From contig JADKFE010000026.1 in NCBI GenBank assembly GCA_016717595.1, forward strand, positions 1 through 64,000: a stretch of 64,000 nt of DNA, given 5' to 3'. Each line of letters opens with the position of its first letter. Position 1 is the stretch's first letter. Under the pieces are notes generated by a model. The model was given only the letters and a program-made list of their open reading frames with translations, did not search any database and was not told the DNA's origin. The translations under genes were made by a program, and so were the position numbers. Positions 50,795 through 62,084 of this stretch are shown piece by piece. The DNA is from Deltaproteobacteria bacterium (GTDB taxonomy: Bacteria > Myxococcota_A > UBA796 > CAJQPC01).

Positions 50795-51844
50795 ATGGCC
50801 CCAACGCTCCGCGCACCCGCGTCACCCCGTCGTTCGCCGTTTGGTGCGCGCCTCGCCCGTTGGTTCACCTTCGTGGCGCTGGCGCTGATCCTGCATCTCT
50901 TGATCATGCTCGCGGTGACGATCGTGAGCCCGCTGCTCACCCCCAAGCCCAAGGGCACGCCACCCAACCTCCAGGTGGTCATCCTCGCGCCGCCTGAAGA
51001 GCCCGAGGAGGAGGAGCCCGAGACCCCGGAGGTGGACTGGGACGGCCAAGTGGTCGAGATCGCTGAGCCCGAGGTGCAAGAGCGGCCTGAAGACGCCGAC
51101 TTCCTCGCCGAGTACAACCAGCGCGTCGAAGAAGAGACCCGGGTGAAGGAGTTCCGGCTCAACCCCGAGGTGATCGCGAAGACGTTTAGCCCTGAAGACA
51201 AGCTCCAGCTTGAGGACGTCGAGGACGTCGGCGCCACAGACCACTCCACCGGCGCCCAGGTGGGCAACGACCGCTTCGATCCCGACCGCGACGGCAGCCT
51301 CGCCGCGTTGCCCTCGCCGTACAAGGTCACCAACAAAGATGGCCTCCAGGCCCCCACCGTCGGCTCGTTCTCGACGGAGTCCATCGCGGGCTCGCCGTCG
51401 AACGATCGCCTCGACGTGCCTGTGGGCGAGGCGGTGAACCTGAACACCAAAGAGTTCTTGTACGCGGCCTACATCAACCAGATCAAACGGATGGTGAGCT
51501 TCTACTGGAACCAGAACCTCGACAACCTCGGCGGCCAGCTCATGCTCACCCGGCCGCGGTACACCACCGTCGTGAGCATCGTCATCGGCCCCGACGGGCG
51601 GCTTCACGACGCCCGGGTAGACGATGACAGCGGCTCAGCCCCCCTCGATCAGGCGGTGATCGCCGCGTTTCGTCTGGCCTCGCCCTTCCCGCCGCCGCCG
51701 GAGGGGCTCATGGAGAAGGACGGCCTCGCCTACCTGGACAGGCTCGCGTTCACCGTTGAGGTCGGCGGCGGCAAGGCGCGGTACATGGGCGTCGATCCCC
51801 GGGCAGGCACGCAGTTCCCGGGCATCCTCAAGACGCCGCGTTGA
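50795..51844 (+). CDS. TonB-family protein, second copy
   Basis: This 349-residue protein has an N-terminal TM helix (about 24-46, FTFVALALILHLLIMLAVTIVSPLL). An acidic/Pro-rich spacer (PPEEPEEEEPETPEVDWDG) follows, and a C-terminal domain (KRMVSFYWNQNL...TTVVSIVIGPDGRLHDARVDDDSGSAPLDQAVIAAFRLASPFPPPP) of TonB/TolA type. The C-terminal pattern VxIGPDGxLxDARVxxxSGxxxLDxAVxxA is the TonB_C signature. It differs in spacer from the first copy. A short gap separates it from tatB. Confidence 0.85.
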   Translation: MAPTLRAPASPRRSPFGARLARWFTFVALALILHLLIMLAVTIVSPLLTPKPKGTPPNLQVVILAPPEEPEEEEPETPEVDWDGQVVEIAEPEVQERPEDADFLAEYNQRVEEETRVKEFRLNPEVIAKTFSPEDKLQLEDVEDVGATDHSTGAQVGNDRFDPDRDGSLAALPSPYKVTNKDGLQAPTVGSFSTESIAGSPSNDRLDVPVGEAVNLNTKEFLYAAYINQIKRMVSFYWNQNLDNLGGQLMLTRPRYTTVVSIVIGPDGRLHDARVDDDSGSAPLDQAVIAAFRLASPFPPPPEGLMEKDGLAYLDRLAFTVEVGGGKARYMGVDPRAGTQFPGILKTPR

Positions 51845-51924
51845 CTCGCGGCGCGCATTCCGCGCGGCGAATACCCCAAGCGCCCGCGGCGGGTTAGACG
51901 ACAACGGCTCACGTCGGAGCGCGC

Positions 51925-52365
51925 GTGCTCAACATCGGCCTCTCAGAGATGCTCGTGATCGCCATCTTGGCGATCGTGTTCATCGGCCCAGATGACCTCC
52001 CCGAGATGATGCGATTCCTCGGGCGGCAGTACGCGAAGCTTCGGCGGGCGTCGGATGAGCTGCGCAACGCCTTCCAGATCGAGGTCGACCGCAGCGACGC
52101 CGAGAAACGCGCTGAAGAGATCCGCAAACGCCGCGAAGAGCTGCTCGCCAAACGAAAGACCTTGGCCGAGCAGACCCTCACCGCGCCGCGTCCGACCCAG
52201 GCCGACCAAGCCCCGGACCTGATGCTGCCGACGCCTCCCCCCGCCGCGCCTGAGGCCGTCGCCGCGCCGGTCGCGCCCGCGCCCGACATCTTCCCCAGAG
52301 GCCCCGGTCTCGATCAAGACGAGGACGCGCCCGCGCCCCGGCGTCCAACCTTGGAGGCGCCATGA
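51925..52365 (+). CDS. tatB: Sec-independent translocase subunit TatB (TatA/B family)
   Basis: This 146-residue protein starts with GTG. The N-terminal TM helix GLSEMLVIAILAIVFIGPDDLPEMM has the Glu near residue 8 and the GP hinge. A long amphipathic/charged helix (RRASDELRNAFQIEVDRSDAEKRAEEIRKRREELLAKRK) and a Pro/Ala tail follow. The length and the coupling to TatC favour TatB over TatA. With TatC it recognises twin-arginine signals. The stop overlaps the tatC ATG (ATGA). Confidence 0.88.
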   Translation: MLNIGLSEMLVIAILAIVFIGPDDLPEMMRFLGRQYAKLRRASDELRNAFQIEVDRSDAEKRAEEIRKRREELLAKRKTLAEQTLTAPRPTQADQAPDLMLPTPPPAAPEAVAAPVAPAPDIFPRGPGLDQDEDAPAPRRPTLEAP

Positions 52366-53117
52366 CGGACACGGCCGACCCCGTCGAGACCTACCGCATG
52401 TCGATCCTCGACCACCTGCGTGAGCTGCGCACCCGGCTGGTCATCGCGATGTGGGCCTGCCTCGTGTGTGTGGTCGTGGCGTTCTTCTTCTCTGAGCAGC
52501 TCTACGACTGGATCTCGGCGCCGATGGTCGCCGCGCTCGTGGAGCGTGGTGAAGGCACGATGGCGATCACCGACCCCCTCGAGGGCGTGTTCACCTACCT
52601 GCAGGTCTCGGTGATCGCCGGGCTGTTCGCGGCCTCGCCCGTGGTGTTCTCGCAGATCTGGCTGTTTGTGGCGCCGGGCCTCTACGCCTCCGAGCGTAAG
52701 GTCGTGCTGCCGCTGGTGATCTCATCTACGGTCTTGCTGCTCTCTGGCGGGGCGTTCTGCTACTACGTCATGTTTGGCTACGGCTTTAAGTTTCTGCTCG
52801 ACGTGGTGGGCACCGACACCGCCGCCGTGCTCTCGATGAGCGCCTACCTCTCGATGGCCATCAAGTTCTTGTTGGCGTTTGGGCTGAGCTTTCAGCTCCC
52901 CGTCGTGGTGTGGTTCTTCGCGCGGATGGGCCTCATCGATGGCCGCGACATGATCAACTACGCCCGGCACGCCGTCGTGGCGATCTTCGTGATCTCCGCG
53001 GTGCTCACGCCGACCACCGACCCGGTGACCCAGCTCATCATGGCGGTGCCGCTGATGGTGCTCTACCTCATCGGCGCTGGCGTCGCGGCGCTCACGAGCA
53101 CCAAAAAGCGCGGCTGA
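52362..53117 (+). CDS. tatC: Sec-independent translocase subunit TatC
   Basis: This 251-residue integral membrane protein is the receptor for Tat signal peptides. MSILDHLRELRTRLVIA is the conserved cytoplasmic start; six TM helices follow, with conserved P/E positions such as FSQIWLFVAPGLYASERKVVLPLV and FGLSFQLPVVVWFFARMGLI. The end (VLTPTTDPVTQLIMAVPLMVLYLIG) matches the family. It is full length. It lies upstream of a gene with a twin-arginine signal peptide (55348). Confidence 0.95.
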   Translation: MTDTADPVETYRMSILDHLRELRTRLVIAMWACLVCVVVAFFFSEQLYDWISAPMVAALVERGEGTMAITDPLEGVFTYLQVSVIAGLFAASPVVFSQIWLFVAPGLYASERKVVLPLVISSTVLLLSGGAFCYYVMFGYGFKFLLDVVGTDTAAVLSMSAYLSMAIKFLLAFGLSFQLPVVVWFFARMGLIDGRDMINYARHAVVAIFVISAVLTPTTDPVTQLIMAVPLMVLYLIGAGVAALTSTKKRG

Positions 53118-53246
53118 TCCGCGTCACCAAGCTCCTGTGAACTTCGCGCGGCAAAGGGTCGCAGATCCAGCACCCCGCGGTGTCTCAGGGTAAGCAGAGA
53201 GCAGCCAGACTCGGGCCTCGCCGTGCGCCTTCATCCAGGAGCCAAA

Positions 53247-54734
53247 GTGCGCGCCAACCTCCTTCTCCCCTCGCCACGCTCTCGTTGGGGGCTCGGCGGC
53301 GCCATCGGGCTCAGCCTCGTCGGCTGGTTCGCCGCCACCACCGGCAACACCCAGCCCACAGGCCCGGCCTCGTTCTGTGAGGTCTACCCCGACGCCCCGG
53401 CCTGCGCCTCGGGTGAGGTCGCCTGCACGGCCTGCCACACCACGCCGCCGAGCCTCAACCTCTACGGCGCGGACGTCGCCGCGGCGCTCCTGCCCGATCA
53501 GGAGCGGCCGCTCTCAAGCGAGCTCTACACCGCACATCTCGGCGAGGCCCTGCTCGCGGTGGAGTCGCTGGACTCCGACGAGGACGGCGTCACGAACCTC
53601 GATGAGATTCTCGGCGGCAGCTCACCCTCCGACGCCCAGTCCACCCCGGCGCCGTCTAGCTGTGTGGATGAAGAGGACGACGGCTGGTCGCTCTGCGGCT
53701 ACGACCCGCAGTACGCCTACAAGAAGGTGATGCTCGACTTCTGCGGGCGCTCCCCCACGATCGGCGAGCGGCAGGCCTTCGCCGAGGCCAAAAACCCCAC
53801 CTCGGCGCTGCACAACGCCCTGGACGAGTGTTTGGACAGCGAGCACTGGCGCGGCAAACACGGCCGGGTGTGGAACCTCGCCAACCGCAAGATCGGCCCG
53901 CTCCAGGCGATCAAGTCGGGCAAAGACGTCGGGCCCATCCCCTTGGCCGACTATGACGACGACTACGCCTACTTCGTCTGGACCCAGACCGACGGCCGCG
54001 ACGTGCGCCTCGTGTTGACCGGGCAGACCTTCGTGAGCGCCCGGGTAGACGGCGGCGTCACGGTGTACGAGGAGTGGGACCGCACCCCCGATGAGGACTT
54101 TGAGCTGCGTGGCTACGACCGGTACCAGGCCGTCGTGAAAGAGCGCCGCGCGGGCATGCTCACCCATCGCTGGTTCTTGATGAGCAACACGATGTTCACC
54201 TCAGTGCCCCGCACGACGGCGGCCCAGGCGTATCGGGCGTACCTCGGCTACGACATCGCGCTCTTGGAGGGCCTCAACGACGTGCCCGGTGAGCCCGCCG
54301 ACTACGACAGCAAAGGGGTCGGTGAGGCCGCCTGCGCCGCTTGTCACGCCACCTTAGACCCCCTCACCTACCCGTTCTCGCGCTACGAAGGCATCGGCGG
54401 CGGGGTCGGCGACTCGTACAGCTACTCGGCGAACCGCCTGAACGGCTTCACCGACGTCGATGGCGAGCTCGTCGCCGAGACGCCCGAGGCCGGGGTGCTG
54501 TTCGGCGAGCCCGTCGAGGACCTCATCGAGTGGGCCGCCGTCGCCGCGAACAGCGAGGCGTTCCGCCGGGCCACGGTGCTGGACTACTGGAAGTTGTTGT
54601 TGGGCGAGGCCCCCCGGGCCACGGAGCAGGCCGAGTTCAGCCGCCTCGTGCGGGATCTCGGCGGCGACCACGGCTACAGCGTCGAGCTCATGCTCCACGA
54701 CCTCATCGACATGGAGGCCTACGGTGCGCCCTGA
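53247..54734 (+). CDS. exported haem-motif protein with DUF1588-like region
   Basis: This 495-residue protein starts at GTG 53247, with AGGAG upstream. A signal/TM segment (GGAIGLSLVGWFAATTG) precedes two c-type haem motifs: CTACH near the N-terminus and CAACH in CAACHATLDPLTYPFSRYEGIGGG, which resembles DUF1588. An Asp-rich Ca-binding-like loop (LDSDEDGVTNLDEILGG) follows the first motif. The C-terminus (VEDLIEWAAVAANSEAFRRATVLDYWKLLLG) is like DUF1585. In planctomycetes and Myxococcota such proteins pair with DUF1501/DUF1552 proteins, as here. It is probably periplasmic. Confidence 0.75.
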   Translation: MRANLLLPSPRSRWGLGGAIGLSLVGWFAATTGNTQPTGPASFCEVYPDAPACASGEVACTACHTTPPSLNLYGADVAAALLPDQERPLSSELYTAHLGEALLAVESLDSDEDGVTNLDEILGGSSPSDAQSTPAPSSCVDEEDDGWSLCGYDPQYAYKKVMLDFCGRSPTIGERQAFAEAKNPTSALHNALDECLDSEHWRGKHGRVWNLANRKIGPLQAIKSGKDVGPIPLADYDDDYAYFVWTQTDGRDVRLVLTGQTFVSARVDGGVTVYEEWDRTPDEDFELRGYDRYQAVVKERRAGMLTHRWFLMSNTMFTSVPRTTAAQAYRAYLGYDIALLEGLNDVPGEPADYDSKGVGEAACAACHATLDPLTYPFSRYEGIGGGVGDSYSYSANRLNGFTDVDGELVAETPEAGVLFGEPVEDLIEWAAVAANSEAFRRATVLDYWKLLLGEAPRATEQAEFSRLVRDLGGDHGYSVELMLHDLIDMEAYGAP

Positions 54735-55338
54735 TCTCCTTCTGCGCGGCCTGACCCGCGCGCTGCTCACCGTCGCGCCCTTGGCGGCGCTCGTCTTCTC
54801 CTCGGGCTGCGGCGGAGATGAGTACGCCACCGTGAGCGCAAAAGCCCGCGTGAACGCCAAGTCTGGCTCTGTCTGGGGCCGCGATCTGGCCAACGGCCTC
54901 GGCCTACAAGAGTGGGAGCTCTGCTCTGAGCTCGGCGCGTATGACTGCATCAGCGAGGCCCACCGCATCACCTTGGGCGGCGTCGAGCCCACGGTGCTGG
55001 GCATCGACGAGCCCCTGCCCAACGCCTCGGTGAGCGCGCCCATCGCCGTGGACCGCGTGGCGACCTCGGCCTGCGGCCTGCGGTTTGACCGCGACAAAGC
55101 CGGCGGCGCCGCGGTGATCTTCGGGCCCGTGCTCAAAAAAGACAACGACCGCGCCCGCGAAGACGTCGCGGACACCTTGGTCCGCCGCCTGCTCGCCCGA
55201 GAGTCTACGAAGGCTGAGCTGGAGTCCCTCGTGGCGCTCTACGACACCTTGGCCCCGATCTCCACAGACCTCACCCGCGACGGCGCCGTCGGCATGTGTG
55301 TGATCGTCGCCACCTCCACCGAAGCCTTGTTCTACTGA
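54724..55338 (+). CDS. putative lipoprotein of unknown function
   Basis: This 204-residue protein starts at GTG 54724, which lies 11 bases inside the upstream gene. A lipoprotein signal (LLRGLTRALLTVAPLAALVFSSGC) is followed by YATVSAKARVNAKSGSVWGRDL and a cysteine-bearing core (ELCSELGAYDCISEAH, SACGLRFDRDKAGGAAVIFGP). The longer ORF upstream is a shadow. It links the haem-motif protein and the DUF1501-like protein, suggesting an accessory role in the same envelope module. No family recognised. Confidence 0.65.
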   Translation: MRPDLLLRGLTRALLTVAPLAALVFSSGCGGDEYATVSAKARVNAKSGSVWGRDLANGLGLQEWELCSELGAYDCISEAHRITLGGVEPTVLGIDEPLPNASVSAPIAVDRVATSACGLRFDRDKAGGAAVIFGPVLKKDNDRAREDVADTLVRRLLARESTKAELESLVALYDTLAPISTDLTRDGAVGMCVIVATSTEALFY

Positions 55339-55347
55339 GAGGCCGCC

Positions 55348-56847
55348 ATGACGCAGTCCCGTCGAGACATGCTCCGTCAGCTCGCCGCCCTCGCGGGCGT
55401 CGGCGCCGGCGCCTCGCTGTTCAACCTAGAGGCCATCGGCCAAGAGGCGAAGGATCCGCGCTTCCTCATCGTGCTCTGCGCCAGCGGCGGCGGCTCGATC
55501 ATCGACGGCCCCTTGGCCCTGCGTGAGAGCGAGTCCGCCAACCCCAGCACCGTGAACTGTTTCCCCGACTCCTTGGTCACGGGCTGGTCGGGCTCACCCT
55601 TCCGCGCCGTGGACCTCTCCTCTGACGCCATCGGGCCGATCCCCGCGCCGTTCTCGGTGAAGCCGTCGGACTTCTTCGGGCGGCGCCGCGAAGACCTGAT
55701 GGTCGCCACGCTCACCGGCACGAGCGTGAACCACCAGGTCGCCCAGCGGCGGTCGATCACCGGCAACGAGGCCTGGCGCGGGCGCACCCTGCAAGAGCTC
55801 GTGGCCTGGCAGTACGGCGCGGACGCCCCGATCCCCAACGTGCACCTCGTCGCCGGCATGGGCTTCAACGACTCGGGCACGGACGCGTCGGTCCCCACCT
55901 ATGCGCGTCGGCAGATCGTCGCTGATCCGCTGGTGTGGCCGCTCTCTCTCGACGGCGGGCGCGGCGTTCAGGGGGGCCTCTCGCCGGAGGTGCTCGCCGC
56001 CGTGCGTGGGCACCGCGACAACCAGTTTGAGCCCAAGACCCGCTTCGACCAGATCTTCAAGAGCTCTCCGCGCCTCGCGGAGTGGAAGAACCTCCGCGGC
56101 GCGCCCCAGGCCAAGATTGAGGATCTTGACCTCATCACCCGGCTGATGCTCGCCCCCGACGGCGGCAACTTCCCCCTCGGCGAGTACGGCCTGGGCAGCT
56201 CACCCTCCGGCGACGCCGTGCGCGCGGTGTTCCCCGACTACGCCACCGACCCGCTCCACGCCCAGGCGGCCTTGGCGTTCTTGCTGCTCAAGTACCGGGT
56301 CTCGGTCTCGGTCACCTTGGGGCCCAACTTCTCCTTCGTGTTTAAGGAGGGCGGCGAGGCCACCAACGGCCTGCCCGAGAACAGCGTGCTCAACCCGCCC
56401 CTGGCCTTTGACTTCAGCCACCAGGGCCACCGCGCCGGGCAGGCCGTGGTGTGGAGCCGCCTCTACCAGATCATCGACGGCCTGATGACCTTGCTCAAGG
56501 CTGAAGACTTCGGCGACGGCACGAGCTTCTGGGATCGCACGATGATCTACGTCGCCACGGAGTTTGGTCGGGAGAAGACCCGGCCCTCGGGCGCCCAGGA
56601 GTGGGGCACGGGCCATGATCTCAACAACGGCGTCATGGTGTTCAGCCCGCTCGTGCCCGGCGACACCTTGCTCGGCGGCGTAGACCCCGACACCGGCCTC
56701 ACCTACGGGTTTGACCCGGTCACCGGAGACCCCGACCCCGGCCGGGAGACGGCCGAGGCCGAGATCTTCGCCGGTCTGCTCGGCGCCTTAGACATCGACA
56801 CCTCGGGCAGCGGCCTGCCCTCTGTGCCCGCCATGCGCCGGGCGTAA
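55348..56847 (+). CDS. DUF1501-like Tat-exported protein
   Basis: This 499-residue protein has an N-terminal SRRDMLRQLAALAGVGAGASLF, a twin-arginine signal (SRRxxL then a hydrophobic core). The mature part (DPRFLIVLCASGGGSIIDGPLAL, SLVTGWSGSPFRAVDL, TDASVPTYARRQIVADPLVW, TMIYVATEFGREKTRPSGAQEWGTGHDLNNGVMVFSP) matches the DUF1501-type alkaline-phosphatase-superfamily proteins. The TEFGREK and GTGHD segments hold likely metal-binding residues. tatB-tatC lies just upstream, fitting Tat export. The substrate is unknown. Confidence 0.8.
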   Translation: MTQSRRDMLRQLAALAGVGAGASLFNLEAIGQEAKDPRFLIVLCASGGGSIIDGPLALRESESANPSTVNCFPDSLVTGWSGSPFRAVDLSSDAIGPIPAPFSVKPSDFFGRRREDLMVATLTGTSVNHQVAQRRSITGNEAWRGRTLQELVAWQYGADAPIPNVHLVAGMGFNDSGTDASVPTYARRQIVADPLVWPLSLDGGRGVQGGLSPEVLAAVRGHRDNQFEPKTRFDQIFKSSPRLAEWKNLRGAPQAKIEDLDLITRLMLAPDGGNFPLGEYGLGSSPSGDAVRAVFPDYATDPLHAQAALAFLLLKYRVSVSVTLGPNFSFVFKEGGEATNGLPENSVLNPPLAFDFSHQGHRAGQAVVWSRLYQIIDGLMTLLKAEDFGDGTSFWDRTMIYVATEFGREKTRPSGAQEWGTGHDLNNGVMVFSPLVPGDTLLGGVDPDTGLTYGFDPVTGDPDPGRETAEAEIFAGLLGALDIDTSGSGLPSVPAMRRA

Positions 56848-56857
56848 CGGGAGACCT

Positions 56858-57418
56858 ATGCGCCACACCCCCTCGTTTGGCCTGCTCATGGCCTCTCTGC
56901 TCGCCGTCGGCTGCGGCCGTGACGCCGACCTCGACGGCTTCACCGCCCGACACGACTGCGACGACGAAGATCCGTTCATCTACCCCGGCGCCCCAGACAC
57001 GCCCGGCGACGGCGTGGACGGCGACTGCCTCGATGGCGATCCGCCCCTCACCTACCTCGACGACTGGGAGATCGAGACGCTCAAGGCGGGATACGCCGGG
57101 CTGTTCTTGTTCACGGAAGGCTCGGAGAGCGGCGAGCTCAGCATCTCGGCGGACTACAGCGTGGAGTTGGAGGTGGGGGGCACCCTGGATCCCGACGTGT
57201 TTGGGCAGGCGATCCCCATCATGATCACGATGGAGGGCTCGATCTCCCCCGTCCCCGAGCCCGGCGCGCTGACGCTCTACGCCGAGGGTGAGAACTTCGA
57301 CGAGCAGATGCACGCCGACTGGGACTGCGTCGCCGAGGACGACACGCTGGTTTGTGTCGGCGAGCTCAAGGCCCTGGAGATCAGCCTTGAGCTTGACGCG
57401 GTGTTTGTGCGCGGCTGA
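56858..57418 (+). CDS. small lipoprotein with one MopE-type Ca-binding motif
   Basis: This 186-residue protein has a lipoprotein signal (MRHTPSFGLLMASLLAVGC). One MopE-like unit (RDADLDGFTARHDCDDEDPFIYPGAPDTPGDGVDGDC) at the mature N-terminus is followed by a beta-rich domain. It closes the plus-strand envelope cluster ten bases after the DUF1501-like gene. It is probably surface-anchored and cation-binding. Its stop codon lies within an inverted repeat shared with the convergent biotin carrier gene. Confidence 0.78.
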   Translation: MRHTPSFGLLMASLLAVGCGRDADLDGFTARHDCDDEDPFIYPGAPDTPGDGVDGDCLDGDPPLTYLDDWEIETLKAGYAGLFLFTEGSESGELSISADYSVELEVGGTLDPDVFGQAIPIMITMEGSISPVPEPGALTLYAEGENFDEQMHADWDCVAEDDTLVCVGELKALEISLELDAVFVRG

Positions 57419-57421
57419 GCC

Positions 57422-57913
57422 TCAGCCGAGCTGCAAGAGCTTCACGCCGGACTCTAACGCCGCGCCGACCTGGGCGAAGACCTGCTCCACGACGCCATCC
57501 CGGGGGGCTTTGAGCTCGTTCTCCATCTTCATGGCCTCGACCACCACGAGGGGCTGGCCCTTGGTGACGGAGTCTCCGGCCTTCACGAGCACCGCCACGA
57601 CACGACCGGGCATGGTCGTCATCAAGACGCCCTCTTCGGCGGCGGACGAGAGGCGAAGCGCCGCCCGGCGTGGGTCGATGACCTTGGCGAAGTAGCCTTG
57701 GCCACGCACGCCGACGTGCCAGCCGTCCTTCGCCCGGGCCAAGGGCACGTCGAAGCTGCGCTGGTCGTCAAAGACCATCGACAGGTGGTCACGCACCCAG
57801 CGGGCGTCGACCTGACGTTGGGGGCCGTCGCCGACCTGCACGGTGTAGCCGGTCTCAGCGCGCTCGACGCGCACCTTGAGGGTCTGCTCGCCGATGGTGA
57901 CGTCGTAGATCAT
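57422..57913 (-). CDS. biotin carboxyl carrier protein (BCCP-like)
   Basis: This 163-residue protein has a C-terminal biotinyl domain with the EAMKM motif (biotin on Lys129), flanked by TTMPGRVVAVLVKAGDSVTKGQPLVVV and ENELKAPRDGVVEQV. An N-terminal segment (MIYDVTIGEQTLKVRVERAETGYTVQVG) resembles the carrier half of propionyl- or acetyl-CoA carboxylase alpha chains. Its ATG overlaps the stop of accC (ATGA). Together they would form a biotin carboxylase/carrier pair; a carboxyltransferase is not in the window. Confidence 0.88.
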   Translation of the reverse strand: MIYDVTIGEQTLKVRVERAETGYTVQVGDGPQRQVDARWVRDHLSMVFDDQRSFDVPLARAKDGWHVGVRGQGYFAKVIDPRRAALRLSSAAEEGVLMTTMPGRVVAVLVKAGDSVTKGQPLVVVEAMKMENELKAPRDGVVEQVFAQVGAALESGVKLLQLG

Positions 57914-59429
57914 CGCGGCACCCGGTTGGTGTTCTGCCAGCGGCCGACGCGGCGCCACGCCGACTCGTTGTGTGTGTCGCCGCCCTCCGCTTTGGCAGGG
58001 GCGAGGTCAGACTCAAGCTGGGCGATGGCGGCGGCGATGGCCGCGAGCTCGTGCTCGTCGCCTTCAGGCAGAGATTGGAGCAGCTCAGGGGTGATGAACG
58101 CCGTGGTGTACTCGCCGCGCAGAAAGCGTGGATCGGCGAGCACCGCGCGGAAGAACTGGATCGACGTCTTGATGCCCAAGACGCGGTATTCACGCAGGGC
58201 GCGGTCGGTGCGGGCGATGCACTCCTCGCGGTCACGACCCCAGACGACGAGCTTGGCGATCATCGGGTCGTAATGAATCGGCACCGTCCAGCCGGGGTAC
58301 ACGCCGGAGTCCACCCGCACGAAGGGGCCGCCGGGCTCGCGGTAGGTGGTGATGAGGCCTGGCGCCGGGGAGAAGTTGGCGGCGGGATCCTCAGCGTAGA
58401 CGCGGCACTCGATGGCGTGGCCGTTGATCTTGAGGTCTTCTTGGTGGAACCACAGGGGCTCACCCCCGGCGATGCGGAGCTGGGCCTGGGCGAGATCGAC
58501 GCCGGTGATGGCCTCGGTGATCGGGTGCTCCACCTGCAGGCGGGTGTTCATCTCCAAGAAGTAGAAGCTGCCGTCGCCGCCGAAGAGGAACTCCACGGTG
58601 CCCGCGCCGACATATCCAACCGCCTTGGCGGCCTGAACGGCCACGGCCGTCATCGCCTCGCGGGTGGCCTGGGGCAGCACGGGGCACGGCGTCTCTTCGA
58701 CGACCTTCTGGTTGCGGCGCTGGATGGAGCAGTCGCGCTCAAAGAGGTGCAGCGTCTCGCCGTACTGGTCGGCGAGCACCTGCACCTCGACGTGGCGCGG
58801 GTTGACGACAAACTTCTCGATGTAGACCGCGTCGTCGCCGAAGGAGGACCGCGCCTCGGACCGCGCCGCGCGATAGCCCGCGAGCAGCTCCTCCTTGGAG
58901 TTGACCTTTCGCATGCCTTTGCCGCCGCCGCCGGCGGAGGCCTTGAGCATGACCGGGTAGCCGATCTCTTCAGCGATCCGGGCGAGCTCCTCTTCGTCGT
59001 GCAGCGGCTCGACGGTGCCCGGCACCACGGGCACACCCGCGGCCTTCATGAGCTGGCGAGAGCCGGTCTTTGAGCCCATGGCGTCGATGGCGTCTGGCGG
59101 CGGCCCCACCCAGATGAGCCCCGCGGCGATGACCTGCCGGGCGAAGTTGGCGTTCTCCGACAAGAAGCCGTAGCCGGGGTGAATCGCCTCAGCCCCGGAG
59201 AGGCGCGCGACCTCAGGATCTTGTCCCCGCGCAGATAGCTCTGCGACGAGGGCGCCGGGCCGATTGGGAACGCCATCGTCGCCAGGCGAACCGCCAGGGA
59301 CTCACGGTCTACGTCGGAGTAGACGGCGACGGTCTCCAGGCCCAGCTCAGCGCAGGCCCGGATGACACGAACGGCGATCTCGCCGCGGTTGGCGACGAGG
59401 ACACGTTTGAAGGGGAGCGGTTTGAACAT
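57910..59429 (-). CDS. accC: biotin carboxylase, one apparent frameshift
   Basis: The enzyme carboxylates biotin with ATP and bicarbonate. It starts MFKPLPFKRVLVANRGEIAVRVIRACAELGLETVAVYSDVD (ATG 59429, with AAGGGGGG upstream). The later part has GYPVMLKASAGGGGKGMR, FVVNPRHVEVQVLAD and MNTRLQVEHPITEAITGVD. The N-terminal frame breaks after GDKIL. One missing G at about 59211-59216 would restore EVARLSGAEAIHPGYGFLSENANF, the standard sequence. As deposited it is two ORFs (57910-59163 and 59046-59483). Since both ends are well conserved, an error in sequence is likelier than a true pseudogene. Confidence 0.9.
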
Positions 59430-59495
59430 CCCGCCCCCCTTATTCAGCCTTTGGCGCCGGGACCAGGGCGATCCCGACACCACCCCACACGCGGA

Positions 59496-61937
<2,442 letters not shown>

Positions 61938-62084
61938 GGGCGCTCCGAGGGCGTTGTGATCGTGGTGTTCATTCGTGGGCGTCGCCCACGGACGCCCCGA
62001 TGGTATCCACCACCGAGGCCCCGACAAGCCGAAGTCGGCCCGTTTGGGGAGCATGAGGGGTCGATGAGCCAAAGCTCACCGCGC

